From Bacteroidales bacterium (lineage in GTDB: Bacteria > Bacteroidota > Bacteroidia > Bacteroidales > P3), in contig JAFWQP010000074.1 in the NCBI GenBank assembly GCA_017509045.1, positions 1-36,449 of the forward strand: a stretch of DNA of 36,449 nt, written 5' to 3'. Each line of letters starts with the position of its first letter. Position 1 is the stretch's first letter. Of this stretch, positions 33,530 to 36,449 are shown piece by piece. Position numbers and translations under genes: made by a program. Under the pieces are notes generated by a model that saw only the letters and a program-made list of their open reading frames with translations, made no database searches and was not told the DNA's origin.

Positions 33530-33703
33530 CATCCCTAATTAAGTGCCGAAAGCCGATTATATGTCATTGCATATCAATATTATCCAACATATTAAGTCCG
33601 ATAATCCTTATGGGCAATATCGAACCAATATGCCATTCAACTTGGACAAAAACTAATAAAATAACACAGTTAATTTTCTAAAGGAACTAAAAAAACGTTA
33701 AAA

Positions 33704-33871
33704 ATGTACAACAACAAGAAACGAGAGTACACCTCTCCCGAAATGGAAGTACTGGACGCCCGCGTGGAGCGCGGCTTCCAAGCCTCATCAGCATCAGCCA
33801 ACACATTATCTAACCCCACCGGCAACGACAGCTACGCTAGGGGCGGCGAAATCGGAAATAATTTTGATTAA
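33704..33871 (+). CDS. Short peptide (55 aa) upstream of surface lipoprotein
   Basis: ATG at 33704 to TAA at 33869-33871 encodes 55 residues starting MYNNKKREYTSPEMEVLDAR. The PEMEVLDARVERGFQAS stretch is followed by a Ser/Gly/Asn-rich tail ending GGEIGNNFD. It has no signal peptide or membrane span. I recall similar short genes ('P-x-x-E-V... ERGF-A-x-S', polar tail) next to Bacteroidales surface lipoprotein genes, function unknown. It ends 22 bp before the lipoprotein ATG and shares its promoter. A-rich sequence with AAAGGAAC precedes the start. Confidence 0.7.
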   Translation: MYNNKKREYTSPEMEVLDARVERGFQASSASANTLSNPTGNDSYARGGEIGNNFD

Positions 33872-33893
33872 TCCTAAGACAAGCTACTGAAAG

Positions 33894-35480
33894 ATGAAGA
33901 AGAATATCTATCGCACAGCTACATTCATGTCCGTCGTGGCGCTGCTATCGCTCGCCTCCTGCCAGAAAGAGGATAACGCCAAAGTGCTGTTCACCGGCTC
34001 AATCGAAAAAGCCGCCGTCAATGGCAAGACCTCCATCCAAATCGACAATGCCACCAACGAAGGCAAGGTGATATGGGAATCGGGCGACCAAGTGGCCATC
34101 TATGACCAAGGTGTCTCCTACACCCTCGAAGCCGTCCCCACTGGCGACAACACCACCGCCGACTTCACGGGCGACGCCACCCCCGCCGGCGGCCCCTACT
34201 GCGCCATCTACCCTGCTGACATCGCCACGGGCTCCACAAGCATCACCCTCCCCGCCGAGCAGACCTGCTCCAACGGCACCCACTTCACCGCTCCCATGTA
34301 TGCCTACTCCACCACCAGCAACCTGGTGTTCAAAAACCTCTGCGGCGTGCTGCAGCTCAACCTCCCTGCTGTGAATAAGACCATCGCCAGCATCGAGCTC
34401 ACCACCCCCAACAACAACATCTGCGGCGACTTCGCCATCGACTACAACGGTGGCAACCCCCAGCTGAGTTGCACCGCCAACGGCGGCCACACGCTGACCC
34501 TCAACTGCGGCGAGCAGGGCATCGACTGCAGCACCGGCCTCACCTTCTACATCTACCTGCCAGCCGGCGACTACAACAACATGACCTTCGACATCGAGGC
34601 CACCGACCACAGCTACTGCCTCAAGCATTTCGAGGATGCTACCAACCCCATCACCATTGCCCGCAACACCTACTATCCCACCTCCCTCAGCAACCTCTCC
34701 TTCATCGCCCCCGCACAGTTGGTCGACGGAGAAGCCTTTTCGAGTGTTATGATGAGCCATCACGGTTTGAGAAATCTGGTGTTCGAGTACAAAAGCACAC
34801 GCCCGGCCAGCCCCAACGGTCTCCTATCAACAACTAGCTCCCCTACCCCCATCTACTACACCATTGAAGGCACTACAATGATTGTCTACACCCCCGCTGC
34901 CCAAATGTACGCCAACCCCGATTGTGCCTATATGTTCTTTGAGACCTTTGGCGGATATGTGGAGCAAATCGATTTTGGCACAGGCTTCAACACTGCTAAT
35001 GTGACTTCGATGTCCAACATGTTCGGTGGCTGCGCCAACCTCACCAGTTTGGATATTTCAGGTTTCAACACTGCAAATGTGGCCAACATGTCGTACATGT
35101 TTTCCTCCTGTCAAAACCTTGGAAGCTTAAACCTTTCAAACCTCAACCTCCAGTCCGTCACAACTATGGCAGGCATGTTTAGTCACTGCGGCGTCCAGAC
35201 GCTGAACCTTTCGGGTGCTACCACATCTTCTGCCCTGAACAATGCCACCAGCATGTTTAGTTACTGCGAAAACTTGTCCGGCACGCTCGACATTTCCGGA
35301 ATCGAACTGAGTACCATCATTAACTGGTGGAACAAAGCTGACATCTTCGGCAACACTGCCACAAACGGCTCATTAACCGTCCTGTGCACACAAAACACCT
35401 ATAACGCACTCAATGACGAGGGCAGTTCACACTATGGCTTAGCAGGCAACAACCATATCACTCTTCAGGTGGTAGAATAA
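33894..35480 (+). CDS. Fimbrillin-like lipoprotein with BspA-type repeats
   Basis: This 528-residue protein has a lipoprotein signal (LLSLASC, lipidated C23). Residues about 30-270 resemble the Mfa-like/fimbrillin-like fold of Bacteroidales, with VIWESGDQVAIYD, YCAIYPAD, ITLPAEQT, APMYAYST and LVFKNLCGVLQLNLP. Residues about 360-480 hold four BspA-type (DUF285) units, such as NTANVTSMSNMFGGCANLTS, FNTANVANMSYMFSSCQNL and VTTMAGMFSHCGV. The BspA family mediates surface binding to host proteins or other bacteria. It is expected to face outward on the outer membrane. The codons are strongly C-ending, unlike the AT-rich restriction operon next door. Confidence 0.88.
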   Translation: MKKNIYRTATFMSVVALLSLASCQKEDNAKVLFTGSIEKAAVNGKTSIQIDNATNEGKVIWESGDQVAIYDQGVSYTLEAVPTGDNTTADFTGDATPAGGPYCAIYPADIATGSTSITLPAEQTCSNGTHFTAPMYAYSTTSNLVFKNLCGVLQLNLPAVNKTIASIELTTPNNNICGDFAIDYNGGNPQLSCTANGGHTLTLNCGEQGIDCSTGLTFYIYLPAGDYNNMTFDIEATDHSYCLKHFEDATNPITIARNTYYPTSLSNLSFIAPAQLVDGEAFSSVMMSHHGLRNLVFEYKSTRPASPNGLLSTTSSPTPIYYTIEGTTMIVYTPAAQMYANPDCAYMFFETFGGYVEQIDFGTGFNTANVTSMSNMFGGCANLTSLDISGFNTANVANMSYMFSSCQNLGSLNLSNLNLQSVTTMAGMFSHCGVQTLNLSGATTSSALNNATSMFSYCENLSGTLDISGIELSTIINWWNKADIFGNTATNGSLTVLCTQNTYNALNDEGSSHYGLAGNNHITLQVVE

Positions 35481-35520
35481 GCGTCTCCACAAGAGTCGCG
35501 GCACCTGCTGCCCAACGACC

Positions 35521-35554
35521 AAGAACGCCACAGGGCATCCCCTGCGGCGTTCTT
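35521..35554 (+). terminator. Strong hairpin terminator after lipoprotein gene
   Basis: AAGAACGCC-a-CAGGG pairs with CCCTG-c-GGCGTTCTT around a CATC loop, a 14-bp stem with one internal mismatch, followed by CCCTTTA. It starts 41 bp after the lipoprotein stop codon. Confidence 0.75.
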
Positions 35555-35590
35555 CCCTTTACATGGGGACTTCTATAAACCCAAATCGGT

Positions 35591-35779
35591 CAGTCCGAAG
35601 GACTGTCAGATTACAGGCGGGGGCACAAGCCCCCGTACTGATGGACGATAAAACAAAGCCCTGAAGGGGCGACAGATAGTCGGCATCATACGGAGTGTCA
35701 CCCCTTCGGGGTTCGCTTATACTACCATTCGTACAGGGGTTTGCACCCCTGTCTGGGTTCTATCGTCCCCGTTGGGGAC
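35591..35779. repeat. Cluster of six short-loop hairpins (REP-like)
   Basis: Six perfect hairpins occur in 190 bp. They are CAGTCC-GAA-GGACTG (35591), GGGGGC-ACAA-GCCCCC (35619), GCCC-TGAAG-GGGC (35658), ACCCC-TTC-GGGGT (35700), ACAGGGGT-TTGC-ACCCCTGT (35733) and GTCCCC-GTT-GGGGAC (35765). It has no coding content. The style (GC stem, three- to five-base loop) is that of REP/BIME-type intergenic repeats. The rest of the 35481-36253 gap is AT-rich, and a CTGTAGCA repeat lies near its end. Confidence 0.8.
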
Positions 35780-35916
35780 GTACTAATTCGCCATAAACAG
35801 ACATGAAAAATAAAAAATGATTGAGAAGTCGACCTAATGACCGATTTGGGTTAAACGACATTGAGTCTATTGGGTAAGATTCAGTCATTATGTTATATTA
35901 GAGCGAAAAAAAGGAA

Positions 35917-35934
35917 GCACCCGTTCCCGAGTGC
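35917..35934. terminator. Repeated terminator-like hairpin, copy 2
   Basis: GCACCCG-TTCC-CGAGTGC is followed by CTCCCCTTTTAATTTTTAAT on the plus strand. It is nearly the same element as at 23120-23138, including the following C-run, T-run and AATTTTT-type words. Confidence 0.5.
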
Positions 35935-36228
35935 CTCCCCTTTTAATTTTTAATTTTTAATTCTTAATTTGTTTAGTCTGTCAGGTCAGCCAGTGTCCAA
36001 TAGCTGGTAATATTTAAAATGATAAAAAATTAATTAATTTTCATTTTTTCTACCTTTTCCCCTCGTGCGGTTGTCGAGCGTTGTACCGAAAAGGATGCCA
36101 ATTGCCTGACGATGTTGGCGGTATTTCTGAAACGGAGAAACTCATCCGTAAGCATGATTGTAGTTTGTCGCGGTCATGTTGTCCTCGTGCCATTGCATGC
36201 TTGGGCTACGGGGGGTGCTGCCCGATGC

Positions 36229-36255
36229 GCTACAGTGCTACAGTTGCTACAGTTC
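36229..36255 (-). repeat. 27-bp CTGTAGCA-type repeat, copy 2 (inverted)
   Basis: This is the exact reverse complement of 33231-33257. The pair brackets the small-peptide and lipoprotein genes at 3 kb spacing. It ends at the stop codon of the partial gene at the window edge. Confidence 0.8.
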
Positions 36256-36449
36256 ATTTTGGGGTATCCATTTTTTCAAAAAGAAATTTTATATCTATAT
36301 ATCTATATATATTTATATATATACAGATGCGCTCGTAGGTCGTCTTTTTCTTCAGTTTGCCGGCCTCGGAATCGGCAAAGAGGTGTTCCAGATTCACTTC
36401 CACGACCTCCTTTCCCGTGCGGTTGCCTTTCTTGTCCTTGGCCTCACGC
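36254..36449 (-). CDS. 3' end of unidentified gene, cut by window edge
   Basis: The minus-strand frame is open from the window edge to a TGA at 36256-36254, giving 64 residues and a stop. The first 40 residues look like ordinary protein (EVVEVNLEHLFADSEAGKLK, then KKKTTYERI). The rest (ICIYINIYRYIDIKFLFEK) is read from an ATAT microsatellite and ends MDTPK, so the real protein may once have stopped earlier. The family is not recognisable from this piece. Confidence 0.5.
   Translation of the reverse strand, partial: REAKDKKGNRTGKEVVEVNLEHLFADSEAGKLKKKTTYERICIYINIYRYIDIKFLFEKMDTPK
36290..36324. repeat. AT-dinucleotide microsatellite
   Basis: This is a run of about 35 bp made of ATAT and ATCTATAT units. 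It lies inside the 3' end of the partial minus-strand reading frame and codes for the repeated I/Y tail. Confidence 0.75.

Larger units (their letters stand above)
32845..33703. other. 859-bp gene-free region with diverged duplication
   Basis: No convincing reading frame is present. Two diverged copies of a block can be seen: around 33085-33200 (GGGCGAGG, ATAATAAGGAGGTT, TTGTTCTTAT, CCCTTTGAAAG) and around 33310-33430 (TGGCGAGGAG, AAATAAGGATGTTT, TTGTGCTTAT, TGTCTTTGAAGG). Between them lies the CTGTAGCA word repeat at 33231-33257. A polypyrimidine/C8 run is near 33065. The part from 33530 to 33703 is probably the leader of the surface-protein operon. Confidence 0.5.

Noticed and set aside
33999..34763. 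Minus-strand Gly/Val-rich open frame
   Set aside because: Shadow of the C-ending codons of the lipoprotein gene; no start context and no domain.
36081..36338. Plus-strand 85-codon frame at the right end
   Set aside because: It ends in the AT microsatellite and is antisense to a more protein-like minus-strand frame.
1..36449. tRNA, rRNA or known riboswitches
   Set aside because: I saw no cloverleaf with conserved TTCGA arm, no rRNA sequence and no recognisable riboswitch core, though a covariance search could find weak ones.

Overview
The window looks like chromosome from a member of the order Bacteroidales (Bacteroidota). The reasons are a full-length SprA/Sov outer-membrane translocon gene, Bacteroidota-type promoter boxes (TAnnTTTG), a fimbrillin-like/BspA lipoprotein, a BT4734-type primase-helicase, and almost no strong Shine-Dalgarno sites. 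I cannot place it to genus.

Positions 1-21,300 are mostly core genome with fairly high GC. After a probable gene fragment and a LiaF-like membrane protein comes a long minus-strand run. Read in the direction of transcription it is: M64 peptidase, beta-helix lipoprotein, ruvA, sprA, TPR protein, DedA protein, a 57-residue membrane protein, sufS, recN, and an M23 peptidase. ruvA/sprA and sprA/TPR are joined by TGATG stop-start overlaps. A plus-strand run follows: threonylcarbamoyl-AMP synthase, a holin-IV-like membrane protein, and panC.

Positions 21,300-27,300 are accessory and repeat-rich. A tandem array of about 100-bp units with two hairpins each runs into the end of a stand-alone PurL-like gene. 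A three-gene cassette (primase-helicase plus two small proteins) lies between two inverted copies of a 127-bp MITE-like element. A BRO/KilAC-type phage antirepressor follows.

Positions 27,300-33,000 are AT-rich and look acquired. One minus-strand unit holds six genes: an EcoRV-type restriction endonuclease, its EcoRV-type adenine methyltransferase, a second DpnA-like methyltransferase with a long C-terminal extension, and three overlapping genes of unknown function. The unknown trio, apparently transcribed with a restriction-modification system, is the best candidate here for an undescribed system.

Positions 33,000-36,449 carry a surface-protein locus: a 55-residue peptide gene followed by a fimbrillin-like/BspA lipoprotein and a strong terminator. 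It is bracketed by inverted copies of a 27-bp CTGTAGCA word. A cluster of six short hairpins follows, and then the 3' end of an unidentified minus-strand gene that runs off the window.

Low-complexity words (such as TTGAGAA, AAACTGT and AAGTAAGAACT types) fill most gaps, and in several places they form the ends of coding sequences.
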